From: a virus
IMG/VR virus record: IMGVR_UViG_3300025438_000047
Location: 1-40,938 of that record
Reading direction: 5' to 3' (one strand)
DNA: 40,938 nt
Both the position numbers and the translations under genes were made by a program. The notes below the pieces were generated by a model, which searched no databases, was not told the origin of the DNA, and saw nothing but the letters and a program-made list of their open reading frames with translations. This document shows positions 11,563 through 19,323 of this stretch, one piece after another. The first letter of the stretch is position 1, and each line of letters starts with the position of its first letter.

Positions 11563-12311
11563 ATTGCTATAATCTCTAAATCTGTGCTGGTTTGAAACAC
11601 ATTAAAGTCATAACCTGTTACCGGCTGTGCAAATACACACTGTGTCTTGATTCTAACTTTTCCTTGTTTTGCTACAAAGTCCCAAGCTGGTTTTGCATAG
11701 TCGTTAGACTTCACTATTATCCGAACCAATTTGTTCTTTTGAGTTTTAAAGAAATAGTGTGTAGTATCGCTTTGTTTGTATCTCATACGAACAGTGTCTA
11801 CAAACTCTATTTCTGCATTAAACGCAGTAGAAGAAACATTTGGTATAACAGCAACACTTTCAAACTGCTTGATAATAGATTCTATCTTTTTGTTCTGAGC
11901 ATATAATTTAGGAAGCGATACTAAAATGGCAACACTTACTTTATCGATCCTTGTTCGACTTTCACATAGATCATCGACTGCTAGCATAAACTTACTAATG
12001 TGCTCTCCTTTGAGTCTGCGCATGGTGTGCTTTTTAGCAAAATATTCGTAAATTTCAGCTGCGGTTGCTTGATCTTTAATACTGATTGCATCTTCAAATT
12101 TGATTTGAGGTCTTTGACCTACACCTATAATAGTACTATGAATTTCGTAACCTTCTTTACCTTCTTTCTGCATAGCAATTACAAGTGCTAGAGGAGGTGT
12201 ATTGTAGTCAAGATATTCTTTGGGTTTTTCTTCTACAGCCACAGCGTTGACACATGCTGCTCCCCAGTCATCAAAGATTGATACAGGTTTTGCGTATATT
12301 GTGTTTGTCAT
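11559..12311 (-). CDS. Phage protein of unknown function
   Basis: The product from ATG 12311 is 250 residues (MTNTIYAKPVSIFDDWG...). It is mixed alpha/beta with no signal peptide or membrane segment and no motif I recognise. An upstream GTG at 12323 would overlap the previous stop, so the ATG is preferred. It lies between a 242-aa conserved phage protein and the small acidic gene, in one operon. Confidence 0.7.
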   Translation of the reverse strand: MTNTIYAKPVSIFDDWGAACVNAVAVEEKPKEYLDYNTPPLALVIAMQKEGKEGYEIHSTIIGVGQRPQIKFEDAISIKDQATAAEIYEYFAKKHTMRRLKGEHISKFMLAVDDLCESRTRIDKVSVAILVSLPKLYAQNKKIESIIKQFESVAVIPNVSSTAFNAEIEFVDTVRMRYKQSDTTHYFFKTQKNKLVRIIVKSNDYAKPAWDFVAKQGKVRIKTQCVFAQPVTGYDFNVFQTSTDLEIIAI

Positions 12312-12313
12312 AA

Positions 12314-13042
12314 TTAATCCCACAATGATTCATAGAATTTTCCAAATAGTCTAAAACCATTGGAAATTCTTGCTTGATATGCTTTCATACCATCCCAATC
12401 GATGTTGTCGCGATCTTTTTCATCGCGGATCATTTCGCTCATACCATTTTCCAGCTTTTTCATTTTAAATTTGAATTCGCCCTTGTGAAACTGATCTTGC
12501 CAACTGTCATCAAGTTTGTTTTCAAATGCAAAGATCATTTCATCCAACGCCCAATCCCAACGAAGATGATGATTGCTGTCAATGCCGCCCCAGTCTTTTT
12601 CTTCTTGAGTAAGTTCAAGAGACGCAGTGCTGCGAAGGTGTTCTGGAACATCCTCGTCATCTACCAAAGGTGATCCGTGCTTGGTTGCTTGAAGCTGACG
12701 AAGCATAGGCAGAATAATATGTGCCAGTGTATCATCCATACTCCAAGTATCCCATGGATCAATACGAACTAAGATCTTGCGATCTTTCTTGCTGTGTACC
12801 CAAGTAAGAAAACGATTCAACCAAGTAGGCTTGCGATCGTCATCAATGAAGCTGTATACTTCGCCTACACCAGGTTCAGGCTCTACGCTGCCATAAGCAA
12901 GCCATTCTCCAAACTTGTGTACCCAATCAGGCTTACTGAGAATGCCATATTCACCAGGCTGTTTCTTGACCCAGAAACACAGCATTTCGGCCAATTGATA
13001 TGGGCCGATCCAGTTCTTGTAAGGTCCAATTTTCACTTTCAT
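12314..13042 (-). CDS. Conserved phage protein, unknown function
   Basis: The product has 242 residues and a distinctive core: IDPWDTWSMDDTLAHIILPML followed by KHGSPLVDDEDVPEHL and W.WALDEMIFAFE. I recognise this as a protein widely conserved in tailed phages of many hosts, without an assigned role. The start overlaps the upstream gene by 4 bases (ATGA). Confidence 0.8.
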   Translation of the reverse strand: MKVKIGPYKNWIGPYQLAEMLCFWVKKQPGEYGILSKPDWVHKFGEWLAYGSVEPEPGVGEVYSFIDDDRKPTWLNRFLTWVHSKKDRKILVRIDPWDTWSMDDTLAHIILPMLRQLQATKHGSPLVDDEDVPEHLRSTASLELTQEEKDWGGIDSNHHLRWDWALDEMIFAFENKLDDSWQDQFHKGEFKFKMKKLENGMSEMIRDEKDRDNIDWDGMKAYQARISNGFRLFGKFYESLWD

Positions 13043-13395
13043 TTTTTACTCCTAGCCGCAGCTTGTTTTGCTTTAAACAGTTTAACATCGTTTACAGCAC
13101 TTGTCAACGCCGCAGCATAATTCAATGCCTGCTGTTCTTTTAGAATAGTACTGGCTTCGTATTCTACATAGCCACGAGTTAACAGACTCCAAATGTCACG
13201 CCAGCGACGGCGTCCCCAAAACCGTGTCTTCACAGTAGTATAGATGGTAACAGTTACACTATGGTCGTCTGCTTCTATGTCAACCGTATGAGCGTGATCA
13301 GGATCAGTACAATCGCACGGTACTTGATACCAAACACTTTCGCCCCAATCATTTAGTTTGAGTATACCTTCTGCTGGTTTTTCAGGCTTCATCAT
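13039..13395 (-). CDS. Conserved-looking phage protein with Cys/His cluster
   Basis: The product has 118 residues. CDCTDPDHAH near residues 27-36 could bind a metal, followed by alternating beta-strands (HTVDIEADDHSVTVTIYTT) and a basic, aromatic segment (RFWGRRRWRDIW). The gene overlaps both neighbours by a few bases. Two Met codons open the frame; either could be the start. Function unknown. Confidence 0.7.
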   Translation of the reverse strand: MMKPEKPAEGILKLNDWGESVWYQVPCDCTDPDHAHTVDIEADDHSVTVTIYTTVKTRFWGRRRWRDIWSLLTRGYVEYEASTILKEQQALNYAAALTSAVNDVKLFKAKQAAARSKK

Positions 13396-13579
13396 TGTTC
13401 TCCTCGTATACTACTATTTGCGCACTCTGCCCCCAAATAGCCGCTGCTTCTACGGCTGCTTCGTGGGTGTCGTGTAGTACAGGTTCTACTTCAAACTTAT
13501 CTCCTGTCGGACGAGTTACATAGATATAATCGTTGCTTCCAAACGGTACCATTACTGCGTATTTCATCGATTTGTCCAA
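13382..13579 (-). CDS. Small protein, unknown
   Basis: The product has 65 residues (MDKSMKYAVMVPFGSNDYIYV...). It looks like a compact beta/alpha domain of the kind common among small phage proteins. It overlaps genes on both sides, which supports translation. No family assigned. Confidence 0.6.
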   Translation of the reverse strand: MDKSMKYAVMVPFGSNDYIYVTRPTGDKFEVEPVLHDTHEAAVEAAAIWGQSAQIVVYEENNDEA

Positions 13580-13803
13580 TTACTAAATTCCATAGCAAAG
13601 TTTTGAGCAGCATAAACATCATCAAAGAAAAATGTGTGTTCGTATACATCAGTCCAAGTACGCATACTCCACTGGTGCTGTTCTAATGTTCGTCTGCACC
13701 AAGTTTTTCCTGCGTCTGCTAAATCACTGTGCAGTCGCACAGGATTGTTGTTCTCGGTGCTCATCCATTGCTGTTTATAATCAGCACTTTCTCGTGGTGT
13801 CAT
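13564..13803 (-). CDS. Small Trp-rich phage protein, unknown
   Basis: The product has 79 residues with a spaced pattern of aromatics (VRLHSDLADAGKTWCRRTLEQ, then MRTWTDVYEHTFFFDD and FAMEFSNW). It overlaps the 65-aa gene by 16 bases. A weaker promoter-like pair lies upstream at 13825-13853. Function unknown. Confidence 0.65.
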   Translation of the reverse strand: MTPRESADYKQQWMSTENNNPVRLHSDLADAGKTWCRRTLEQHQWSMRTWTDVYEHTFFFDDVYAAQNFAMEFSNWTNR

Positions 13804-13812
13804 CTTAGCCTC

Positions 13813-14022
13813 TTAATGTACTGTATGATAACATGTTTTGTTATTTGGGTCAACTCCAAAATGTGTGTCACACATATTAGCAATACTAGCAGGTATTTCA
13901 TCTTCATTTTCTAAGTGTGCAGGAACCCAAATACCTTTGATAGTACCGTCTTTTCCAACAATAATTCCATAGTCGTCTTCTTCGAGCGTTTGTGAAAAGC
14001 CCATATAGTCATGATTAGCCAT
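13813..14022 (-). CDS. Small acidic protein, unknown
   Basis: The product has 69 residues (MANHDYMGFSQTLEEDDYGI), acidic, with two Cys near the C-terminus. The middle (YGIIVGKDGTIKGIWVPAHL) suggests a beta-hairpin. A GGGAGT ribosome site precedes the start. No family recognised. Confidence 0.65.
   Translation of the reverse strand: MANHDYMGFSQTLEEDDYGIIVGKDGTIKGIWVPAHLENEDEIPASIANMCDTHFGVDPNNKTCYHTVH
13825..13853 (-). promoter_or_regulatory. Possible internal promoter
   Basis: TTGACC (13853-13848), 17-bp spacer, TATCAT (13830-13825), inside the end of the 69-aa gene and upstream of 13803. Confidence 0.5.
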
Positions 14023-14051
14023 ATTAGTACTCCCTATGTTATGTATTGTAT

Positions 14052-14195
14052 TTAATCGTTTGGCTTCATAACTTTCCTTGCAAACTCTTTAGCACGTTTA
14101 ATCTGTTGTTGTTCAGTGAGCCTACTGTTTTGCAAATGCTGCCGCCACTCACGAACAAGTTTCTTGCTGTCATCCTTGGAGATCTTCTTGTTCAC
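14052..14195 (-). CDS. Small basic protein, GTG start
   Basis: A 47-residue frame from GTG 14195 fills an otherwise empty gap. It is highly charged and helical (MNKKISKDDSKKLVREWRQH). The start overlaps the upstream gene's end by 26 bases, and GGGAAA lies just before the GTG. Probably a real short gene; role unknown. Confidence 0.5.
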   Translation of the reverse strand: MNKKISKDDSKKLVREWRQHLQNSRLTEQQQIKRAKEFARKVMKPND

Positions 14196-14373
14196 TTTCC
14201 CAATACCTACTGTATTTCAATGCCAGTTCAATATCTTGTTCTGGATAGCCTTCTGCGATCAGCCAACGGCCTAGATCAAAGTCACTGCCCAGCGTGTGAA
14301 ACTCCTCATGAACAGGCTTGGGAAAGCCATAACGCCATCCTTCGGGCGGATCAATCATCAATACCTTAGCCAT
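14170..14373 (-). CDS. Small phage protein, unknown
   Basis: The product has 67 residues, beginning MAKVLMIDPPEGWRYGFPKP, a beginning I associate with short conserved phage proteins. It overlaps neighbouring frames on both sides. No catalytic motif. Confidence 0.7.
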   Translation of the reverse strand: MAKVLMIDPPEGWRYGFPKPVHEEFHTLGSDFDLGRWLIAEGYPEQDIELALKYSRYWESEQEDLQG

Positions 14374-14617
14374 GCCGTGCTCCCATTAGTTTATCTCTTA
14401 CTCTACGAGTATACCATGTCTCAGGGTTTTTGTCAAGTTGATCCAGCAGAAACTGCCAGTCTTCACGATCCATTCCTGCTTCACGGTCTTTGATACAGGT
14501 GTATCCACGCTGATTCATTTCGTCAATCAGTTCTTCATCATCCCACTGATCAAGATCGATGTCTACATCTACATCTACGTCTACACTTGCGGTTGTAGTT
14601 ACAGTCTTATAAGTCAT
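14366..14617 (-). CDS. Small acidic protein with Asp-Val repeat
   Basis: The product has 83 residues. The N-terminal third is an alternating Val-Asp run (SVDVDVDVDIDLDQWDDEEL), followed by DEMNQRGY and a helical C-terminal half with Trp residues. The repeat may bind cations or form an extended strand. It overlaps tilS by 11 bases, so the two are coupled. Confidence 0.7.
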   Translation of the reverse strand: MTYKTVTTTASVDVDVDVDIDLDQWDDEELIDEMNQRGYTCIKDREAGMDREDWQFLLDQLDKNPETWYTRRVRDKLMGARHG

Positions 14618-15212
14618 CTGTGTCCTCCTTGACTTTTTTAGCGATGGTTTTATGAATTCCAGGGTTTACTTTGAGCACATGTGGCATCATCTCATGCCTA
14701 ATATAGTTTCTAGTATAACATGTATCTCTGTTGCTGTCATCCTCTATCCACGGCACTGAATTGATTCTTGCCCATAATTCTAAATCTCTTTTGCGTGTAA
14801 GACGAAACGGACGGATCACATGATTTCTACGATAGGGGATCCATTTGCCTGTGCCGTTTAGACTGCTCCAGATCCAAGTCTCCACACAGTCATCCAAGTG
14901 GTGGCAAGTGATCACAGGCACAGTGCAAAATTTGTCAAAAAATTGATAACGCTGTTCTCTCCACCATTCTTCTCTGCTGGGACCTGGAGGAACAGTACCA
15001 TGTGCTTCACCCACAGTAAGTGGGATCTGCTGTTCAGTACAATAGCGTTCCATAAAGGCTCTAGCCTCTTCACCGTGTGCTGTGCCATGATCAAAGTGTA
15101 GCACATGAACACGATGATTACGACGTAGGAAATCCAATGCTGCCATTGAATCTACTCCACCACTACACGCAAGGTAGATGCTTCTAGGCAGTTTTGTTTG
15201 TAGTTTGATCAA
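14607..15212 (-). CDS. tilS: tRNA(Ile)-lysidine synthase, catalytic-domain-only form
   Basis: TilS attaches lysine to C34 of the CAU-anticodon tRNA-Ile so that it reads AUA, using ATP. The PP-loop SGGVDS lies at residues 17-22, the conserved HHLDD..ET at 104-112, and IEDDSNRDTCYTRNYIRHEM at about 157-175. At 201 residues it holds only the N-terminal ATPase domain; cellular enzymes usually have 300-450 with C-terminal tRNA-binding domains. It starts at TTG, downstream of its own promoter (15243-15271). Its partner would be one of the CAU tRNAs, best 2442-2518. Confidence 0.9.
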   Translation of the reverse strand: MIKLQTKLPRSIYLACSGGVDSMAALDFLRRNHRVHVLHFDHGTAHGEEARAFMERYCTEQQIPLTVGEAHGTVPPGPSREEWWREQRYQFFDKFCTVPVITCHHLDDCVETWIWSSLNGTGKWIPYRRNHVIRPFRLTRKRDLELWARINSVPWIEDDSNRDTCYTRNYIRHEMMPHVLKVNPGIHKTIAKKVKEDTDDL

Positions 15213-15238
15213 AAGATATACTCACAGTTATGCTTCTC

Positions 15239-15334
15239 TTACAATATATGAGAACTCTCCATATATGTCAAGTATAATCTATTTTTAGAATCAATTAGTT
15301 GCTTTACAAGCAACTGCTCTTCGTTGTCACTCAT
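15239..15334 (-). CDS. Possible 31-aa small protein
   Basis: The frame from ATG 15334 reads MSDNEEQLLVKQLIDSKNRL and ends upstream of tilS. It overlaps the tilS promoter. The composition looks protein-like but the ribosome site is weak (AAAGAAAC). It may be a short gene or chance. Confidence 0.35.
   Translation of the reverse strand: MSDNEEQLLVKQLIDSKNRLYLTYMESSHIL
15243..15271 (-). promoter_or_regulatory. Sigma70-type promoter for tilS
   Basis: TTGACA (15271-15266), 17-bp spacer, TATATT (15248-15243). Confidence 0.8.
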
Positions 15335-15760
15335 CGCTGTTTCTTTTTATTTAAATTACAAGATATTTCATGTAGATTGCAGAGCCATGAGTCACCCTAC
15401 GCTAGGTAGGATGACAAAAATACTTCATGTGAGTTGCTTTCGCGCACGAATGTCAGCGGACTTATTAGCAATCCCTTGGGCTCTGTACCTTACCCTGCCG
15501 CTACGATTTTTAAGAAACACTTTCAGGTGACTGTGTGTTTTCATAGGGATTAACGCTGTTGGCTCTTTATGCTAGAGAGAAACTGCGCATTACCACAGTC
15601 GGCGTCCTGTTAAGGATAGTCTCCATAGCCTCACAACAGACAGTGAGAAATCATCTAGATCCCGTTTTCAGACGGACTCGACAGTGCGATCATAGTCGGC
15701 ACACCAACCTTTATTCTGTTTGTAAGAGCCTAAGTAAATGTGCCTAAGTTTTTAGTTATT
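15335..15760 (-). ncRNA. Non-coding region, possible structured RNA
   Basis: About 425 bases with no credible gene lie between the metallophosphoesterase and tilS, unusual in so compact a genome. A strong hairpin GTCATCCTAC/GTAGGGTGAC sits at about 15391-15415, and ATTTCATGTAGATTGC/ACTTCATGTGAGTTGC is a degenerate direct repeat. It does not carry the RNase P, SRP or tmRNA signatures I know. Candidate non-coding RNA. Confidence 0.45.
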
Positions 15761-16414
15761 TTATAGTTCTACGTCAACGTAGTCAAGTTCGCCAATACAT
15801 TGAAACTGTGTACGTCCGTACTTGTATGTCATAGTTTTATGCCAATGTCCAAAGTACCATTCGTCTGGCTGATGAATATCCAAAAATCGATCAAACCACT
15901 GACCAGTACGGTTTGGATACATAGGCCCTGTTAAAAAGCCTGAACCCCAAAACATCTCGTAACTAACACGCTGAGGACAATCGTGTGTGATCATAACACG
16001 TGGTCGATGGAAGTCATATGCTTCCAGCATCTGCTCAAAGCGTTCATCTGAACATTCCTCATCAAACCACCAATCAACACCAGCAGTACGACGATACCAT
16101 CCTGGAGGAGCAACAGGGTTGTCAATACTCCAAGCCCCACCGATGAACATCACATCATCTTCGATGTTACCGTCGTTGATACAGCCCACCATCTCCTCAC
16201 GGCACACAGTAGGATTGTCGTGATTGCCACGAATGAATCTGTGAGTGCCATCTGCATGGAAATCATTTACTGATTCATGCCAGTAGTCGCTTTGTCCCAT
16301 GCCAATGCCAAAGTCTCCTACTTGAATAGTAGGGCCTGCCCAGTCTTCAATACTGTAGGCCTGGTAGTGATTGAACATTCCGTGAATATCGCCAATAAGT
16401 CTAGTCAGTGCCAT
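15761..16414 (-). CDS. Calcineurin-like metallophosphoesterase
   Basis: The product has 217 residues with the complete motif set of the family: GDIHG (8-12), GDFG (33-36), GNHD (63-66), a THD motif and GHWH near the C-terminus. These bind two metal ions and hydrolyse phosphoesters. Phage members can be protein phosphatases, RNA 2',3'-cyclic phosphodiesterases or nucleotidases; the substrate cannot be read from sequence. It overlaps the upstream 108-aa gene by 14 bases. It is intact, unlike the fragment at 838-993. Confidence 0.88.
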   Translation of the reverse strand: MALTRLIGDIHGMFNHYQAYSIEDWAGPTIQVGDFGIGMGQSDYWHESVNDFHADGTHRFIRGNHDNPTVCREEMVGCINDGNIEDDVMFIGGAWSIDNPVAPPGWYRRTAGVDWWFDEECSDERFEQMLEAYDFHRPRVMITHDCPQRVSYEMFWGSGFLTGPMYPNRTGQWFDRFLDIHQPDEWYFGHWHKTMTYKYGRTQFQCIGELDYVDVEL

Positions 16415-16727
16415 CAGTTACCTTCAATTTATCATATACCCAGTTGATCTTTTGCTCTTCGGTCCAGTCTTTGAGATAGTCATTTTGTTTATCAAACATT
16501 TCGAGCATTTGTTTTTGGTCAATTTCATAACACTCTAGTATCTGCTCTCCGACATGTTTTTGAGAAAATTCTTCAACTTCCTCCATATATACACTGTCAG
16601 CAAGCCATTCTACCTCTACAGGTGCATCTAGGTTGCATCTCTGTAGCTGATCCATAGGAACTACAAAGTGATGATAAAATGTAGATACTGTTGTTACTAC
16701 TGCGTATTTTTGAGTTTGTTCAGTCAT
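16401..16727 (-). CDS. Phage protein of unknown function
   Basis: The product has 108 residues. It starts with a beta-strand (KYAVVTTVSTFYHHFVVPMD) and has an acidic helical middle (VEEFSQKHVGEQILECYEID). The pattern is one I associate with short conserved phage proteins. Coupled to the metallophosphoesterase by overlap. Confidence 0.7.
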   Translation of the reverse strand: MTEQTQKYAVVTTVSTFYHHFVVPMDQLQRCNLDAPVEVEWLADSVYMEEVEEFSQKHVGEQILECYEIDQKQMLEMFDKQNDYLKDWTEEQKINWVYDKLKVTDGTD

Positions 16728-16754
16728 TTTAGTACTTTCATGGTTTTAATTAGT

Positions 16755-17003
16755 CTAGGTTTCAAAACAGTCTCTTCCTGTTTGATGTTCAAAAGTTAGT
16801 AGTCCTGCTCTAGGAGCACCTGGTTTACTGCATACACCCCAGTCTGCACCTAACTCACCTTCTAAAGGCAAGAACCAACGACATCCACAACTACAGTCAG
16901 GATAGTCATCACCGTCTGCCCAGCGTAGTATCTCCCCACCGTAGTCTGTATAGTCAGTGGGAAGACGCTTTAGCAGTGTGAACAGTTTCTCGTGCTGTGT
17001 CAT
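16755..17003 (-). CDS. Small Cys-motif protein (DUF3027-like)
   Basis: The product has 82 residues. The core is CSCGCRWFLPLEGELGADWG, then VCSKPGAPRAGLLTFEHQ and a final C. Four to five cysteines suggest zinc binding. The PRAGLLTFEHQ.G..CFE ending is one I associate with a conserved family (DUF3027-like), function unknown. Confidence 0.7.
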   Translation of the reverse strand: MTQHEKLFTLLKRLPTDYTDYGGEILRWADGDDYPDCSCGCRWFLPLEGELGADWGVCSKPGAPRAGLLTFEHQTGRDCFET

Positions 17004-17091
17004 TTAGGTTTAAACACTCCAAGGCCAAGTCTGCTTCCAGTTTTTTGTATTCTGTAGCCAGTGTACGGTTGATTTTGTCAAATGTCAACAT
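16954..17091 (-). CDS. Possible 45-aa protein
   Basis: The frame from ATG 17091 reads MLTFDKINRTLATEYKKLEA and fills the gap between two genes, overlapping both. There is no good ribosome site, but the ATG overlaps the upstream stop region. Helical and charged; plausible but unproven. A promoter-like pair (17060-17088) lies within it. Confidence 0.4.
   Translation of the reverse strand: MLTFDKINRTLATEYKKLEADLALECLNLNDTARETVHTAKASSH
17060..17088 (-). promoter_or_regulatory. Possible internal promoter
   Basis: TTGACA (17088-17083), 17-bp spacer, TACACT (17065-17060). Confidence 0.5.
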
Positions 17092-17299
17092 CTTTTTCGC
17101 ACCATTCGCGCCACTTCAAGATTTCTGTGTCTTTGCCGCGAACCTGTGTTTTGAGATAGCCATCTTTGATGAGACTATCAACAGTAGCAGTAACTGTCTC
17201 ATCGATCTGACTTTTCTTGCCAATGTACCAACCAAACACTGTGAACAGCACAGCAGTACCAAACAGCCACAATACCATTTCGTTGTAAAAAATATCCAT
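17078..17299 (-). CDS. Small membrane-anchored protein
   Basis: The product has 73 residues with one N-terminal transmembrane segment (MVLWLFGTAVLFTVFGWYI) and a soluble acidic tail (KKSQIDETVTATVDSLIKDG). Its start shares a base with the stop of the 37-aa gene. Function unknown. Confidence 0.65.
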   Translation of the reverse strand: MDIFYNEMVLWLFGTAVLFTVFGWYIGKKSQIDETVTATVDSLIKDGYLKTQVRGKDTEILKWREWCEKDVDI

Positions 17300-17412
17300 T
17301 ATGCTTTTACCGCCTTGTATTTCTCGATTGAGTTATATTTAGAAGAGACTCCGAATTTTTTTTCGATAATTAAAATTGCCTCTTCTTCATCCTTAGCATA
17401 TAAAAGGTCCAT
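17299..17412 (-). CDS. Small protein of 37 residues
   Basis: From ATG 17412 the frame reads MDLLYAKDEEEAILIIEKKF, with an AGGA site 11 bases upstream and a stop that overlaps the next start (TAATG). Acidic N-terminal half and basic C-terminal half. The tight spacing supports translation; no known family. Confidence 0.55.
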   Translation of the reverse strand: MDLLYAKDEEEAILIIEKKFGVSSKYNSIEKYKAVKA

Positions 17413-17447
17413 ATGCTTTTTTCCTAGTATTATATGATAATAGGGCA

Positions 17448-17696
17448 TTACTTGCCTTTCAGTGTTCGCATCATATCTCGATTTTCTTGCTCTACCTTTT
17501 CCTTAGCGTCACGCCACATATCACGCACAAGATACGCAAGCATGGGCAGGCATACAAACGTAATTACAACTGCAAGCCCACTACCTTCAAACAGTGATTC
17601 TAGATATGTTGCTCCTATAATGACTGCGATAAGATATACAGCAAAGCCTGTGGGCCACGCAAGATTTTTCAAAAAGTGTTTCCATACTCTGCTCAT
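17448..17696 (-). CDS. Small membrane protein with two transmembrane segments
   Basis: The product has 82 residues. Hydrophobic segments lie at about 13-30 (AWPTGFAVYLIAVIIGA) and 38-57 (SGLAVVITFVCLPMLAYLV), followed by a charged helical tail (RDAKEKVEQENRDMMR). It follows the GIY-YIG gene directly. Function unknown; a holin-like or host-membrane role cannot be told apart. Confidence 0.65.
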   Translation of the reverse strand: MSRVWKHFLKNLAWPTGFAVYLIAVIIGATYLESLFEGSGLAVVITFVCLPMLAYLVRDMWRDAKEKVEQENRDMMRTLKGK

Positions 17697-17697
17697 C

Positions 17698-18243
17698 TTA
17701 TGCTACTCCGCTCATTTTTTCATCGTTGAATTTTGGTTTCAAATTATCAATATAATATTTTTCAAGCAATGGCGACCAATTTTTTTCAGCAAGTATGTAA
17801 GAAAAACGCCAATTACGTAAGTTTGGATCGTGTTGATACATTTTTCTTGCTGCAACACTATCTACTTGGCTGGTTATTACATCATTTTTAAAAAAAACTT
17901 TAGGATTACCGTTATTCCTAAAAATTTGAAGATGAATGGCTTTTCTTTGTGATATATTACCTTGTCCAACATACATAATTTCTGCATCAGCACCAAGATC
18001 TACATTCCGTGTAGAAAAATTATACTCAGCATTTGGTGCATATGTGATAAAGTAAACTCCAGTACCACAATGAATTGCAGGAAATTTTAATCTGTCATAA
18101 AAACAAATAGGGTCAGACATTGGCTGATCTAAAATATCTTTAAATTGACGTTGTAGCCTATTTAGCATACTGTTAATATCAACGGTTAGAGTATTGTATG
18201 TTTCTTCTACAATAACCTTGTGTAAAGAATTAATGATTTGCAT
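17698..18243 (-). CDS. GIY-YIG domain protein, probable endonuclease
   Basis: The product has 181 residues. GTGVYFITYAP (the GIY part) is followed by EIMYVGQGNISQRKAIHLQIF (the YIG part with the Arg and His of the active site) and a Glu in LLEKYYIDNLKP. These are the elements of GIY-YIG nucleases. It lies exactly between the 233-aa gene and a membrane-protein gene with a gap of one base, so it could be a free-standing homing endonuclease or a repair-type nuclease. Confidence 0.75.
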   Translation of the reverse strand: MQIINSLHKVIVEETYNTLTVDINSMLNRLQRQFKDILDQPMSDPICFYDRLKFPAIHCGTGVYFITYAPNAEYNFSTRNVDLGADAEIMYVGQGNISQRKAIHLQIFRNNGNPKVFFKNDVITSQVDSVAARKMYQHDPNLRNWRFSYILAEKNWSPLLEKYYIDNLKPKFNDEKMSGVA

Positions 18244-18244
18244 T

Positions 18245-18946
18245 TTATGCCTCCATTTTGATCAGTTTGACATAGTTGATACGGTTAACTGTTAGCCCGG
18301 TATCGTTGTCTGTGGTTTGATTTTTTACATTGGCCCGGAAGCCAAACACTTCGCCTGTTTTGTATTCAAACTTGTTGCTAAACATAACTAGGTTACCGTC
18401 GAAGCCAGCAGTGTAAAAAAATGTTTCGTAGTTAACATTGTATACACGTTTGAGTATTTCAAGCTCACCAATAATTTTTTTATCTTTGATTGCGTGGCTT
18501 TCAGCAAACTCTGTCTTGAGGCGTACTTTGTACATTTTATCTTCAAGTTCGCGTTCTATAAATTGAGGAAGATACGCAATCAATCCCACGCGATTTGCAA
18601 CAGTTTGTTCTTGCGAATATGCCTTGAATACATCAGACTGAAAATCACTCAAATTACCCAAAGCCAGCATGGTATAACGACGCATATGTTTTTCTGCTGT
18701 TGCCATTGACTGTTTGTCTTGATCAATAACTTTCACAGGAACAAAATCACTGGGCAAGTAAGAGTTGCTGTCTAGATAGAATGCAGCACTAAAAGCAACA
18801 ATTTCTTTGTTGCTAAAAGTAGTGGGCCGGCCTTCACTGTATCGCTTGGTAAATTTTACATAACCGTTGTTAACACGGTGCGCTGCAAAAGCAAGTTCGA
18901 TTAAAAATTTTGTAGAATACATTTTGAGTTGCAGTACATCTGACAT
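18245..18946 (-). CDS. Phage protein of unknown function
   Basis: The product has 233 residues: a basic helical N-terminal half (KFTKRYSEGRPTTFSNKEIV) and a beta-rich C-terminal part (FFYTAGFDGNLVMFSNKFEY, FGFRANVKNQTTDNDTG). No catalytic pattern recognised; the C-terminal half could be a nucleic-acid-binding fold, but that is a guess. It has a good promoter (18979-19007). Confidence 0.7.
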   Translation of the reverse strand: MSDVLQLKMYSTKFLIELAFAAHRVNNGYVKFTKRYSEGRPTTFSNKEIVAFSAAFYLDSNSYLPSDFVPVKVIDQDKQSMATAEKHMRRYTMLALGNLSDFQSDVFKAYSQEQTVANRVGLIAYLPQFIERELEDKMYKVRLKTEFAESHAIKDKKIIGELEILKRVYNVNYETFFYTAGFDGNLVMFSNKFEYKTGEVFGFRANVKNQTTDNDTGLTVNRINYVKLIKMEA

Positions 18947-18978
18947 AACGTGCCTCTGTGTGTTTGTGCCTATACACT

Positions 18979-19007
18979 ATTGTAGCATATAGGCACATCA
19001 TTGTCAA
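18979..19007 (-). promoter_or_regulatory. Sigma70-type promoter
   Basis: TTGACA (19007-19002), 17-bp spacer, TACAAT (18984-18979), upstream of the 233-aa gene. Confidence 0.8.
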
Positions 19008-19010
19008 CCA

Positions 19011-19172
19011 TTAGATGTTATAAGCAATATATGCCAAAATAGGAACAACAAGAAGTAATAGTACTCCTGCGGTGTTGTTGTATCTTGCCCAATAAAAAAT
19101 CTTAGCAATGATTACAAAAGCAAGTAACCCTAAGAACCCTAAAATTAACAGTGCTACCAAAGGATTTTCCAT
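19011..19172 (-). CDS. Small membrane protein
   Basis: From ATG 19172 (after AAAAGG) the product is 53 residues, starting MENPLVALLILGFLGLLAFV. It has two hydrophobic segments separated by a short charged turn (YWARYNNTAG). An upstream in-frame start at 19211 would overlap the previous gene and is less likely. Function unknown. Confidence 0.65.
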   Translation of the reverse strand: MENPLVALLILGFLGLLAFVIIAKIFYWARYNNTAGVLLLLVVPILAYIAYNI

Positions 19173-19176
19173 AATG

Positions 19177-19323
19177 TTAACCTTTTGCCACAGGATGTGA
19201 TCGAATTTCATCTTTGCCGTATTGTGATTCGATCATAGCTTTTGCTTGAGCTGCTCCCGGGGCTTGTACAGTTACCGGCACTCTTAAGCCACCGACTACT
19301 ACCACTGCTTCATATACTTTCAT
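19177..19323 (-). CDS. Small protein of 48 residues
   Basis: From ATG 19323, 7 bases after GGAG, the frame reads MKVYEAVVVVGGLRVPVTVQ then APGAAQAKAMIESQYGKDEI. It is a short beta-beta-alpha unit of the kind common in phages. It ends five bases before the next gene begins. Too short to be found by length alone but well supported by its ribosome site and spacing. Confidence 0.65.
   Translation of the reverse strand: MKVYEAVVVVGGLRVPVTVQAPGAAQAKAMIESQYGKDEIRSHPVAKG

Noticed and set aside
15335-15760. RNase P or SRP RNA
   Set aside because: Neither GAGGAAAGTCC/ACAGAA nor GGAAGGAAGCA type words are present on either strand.
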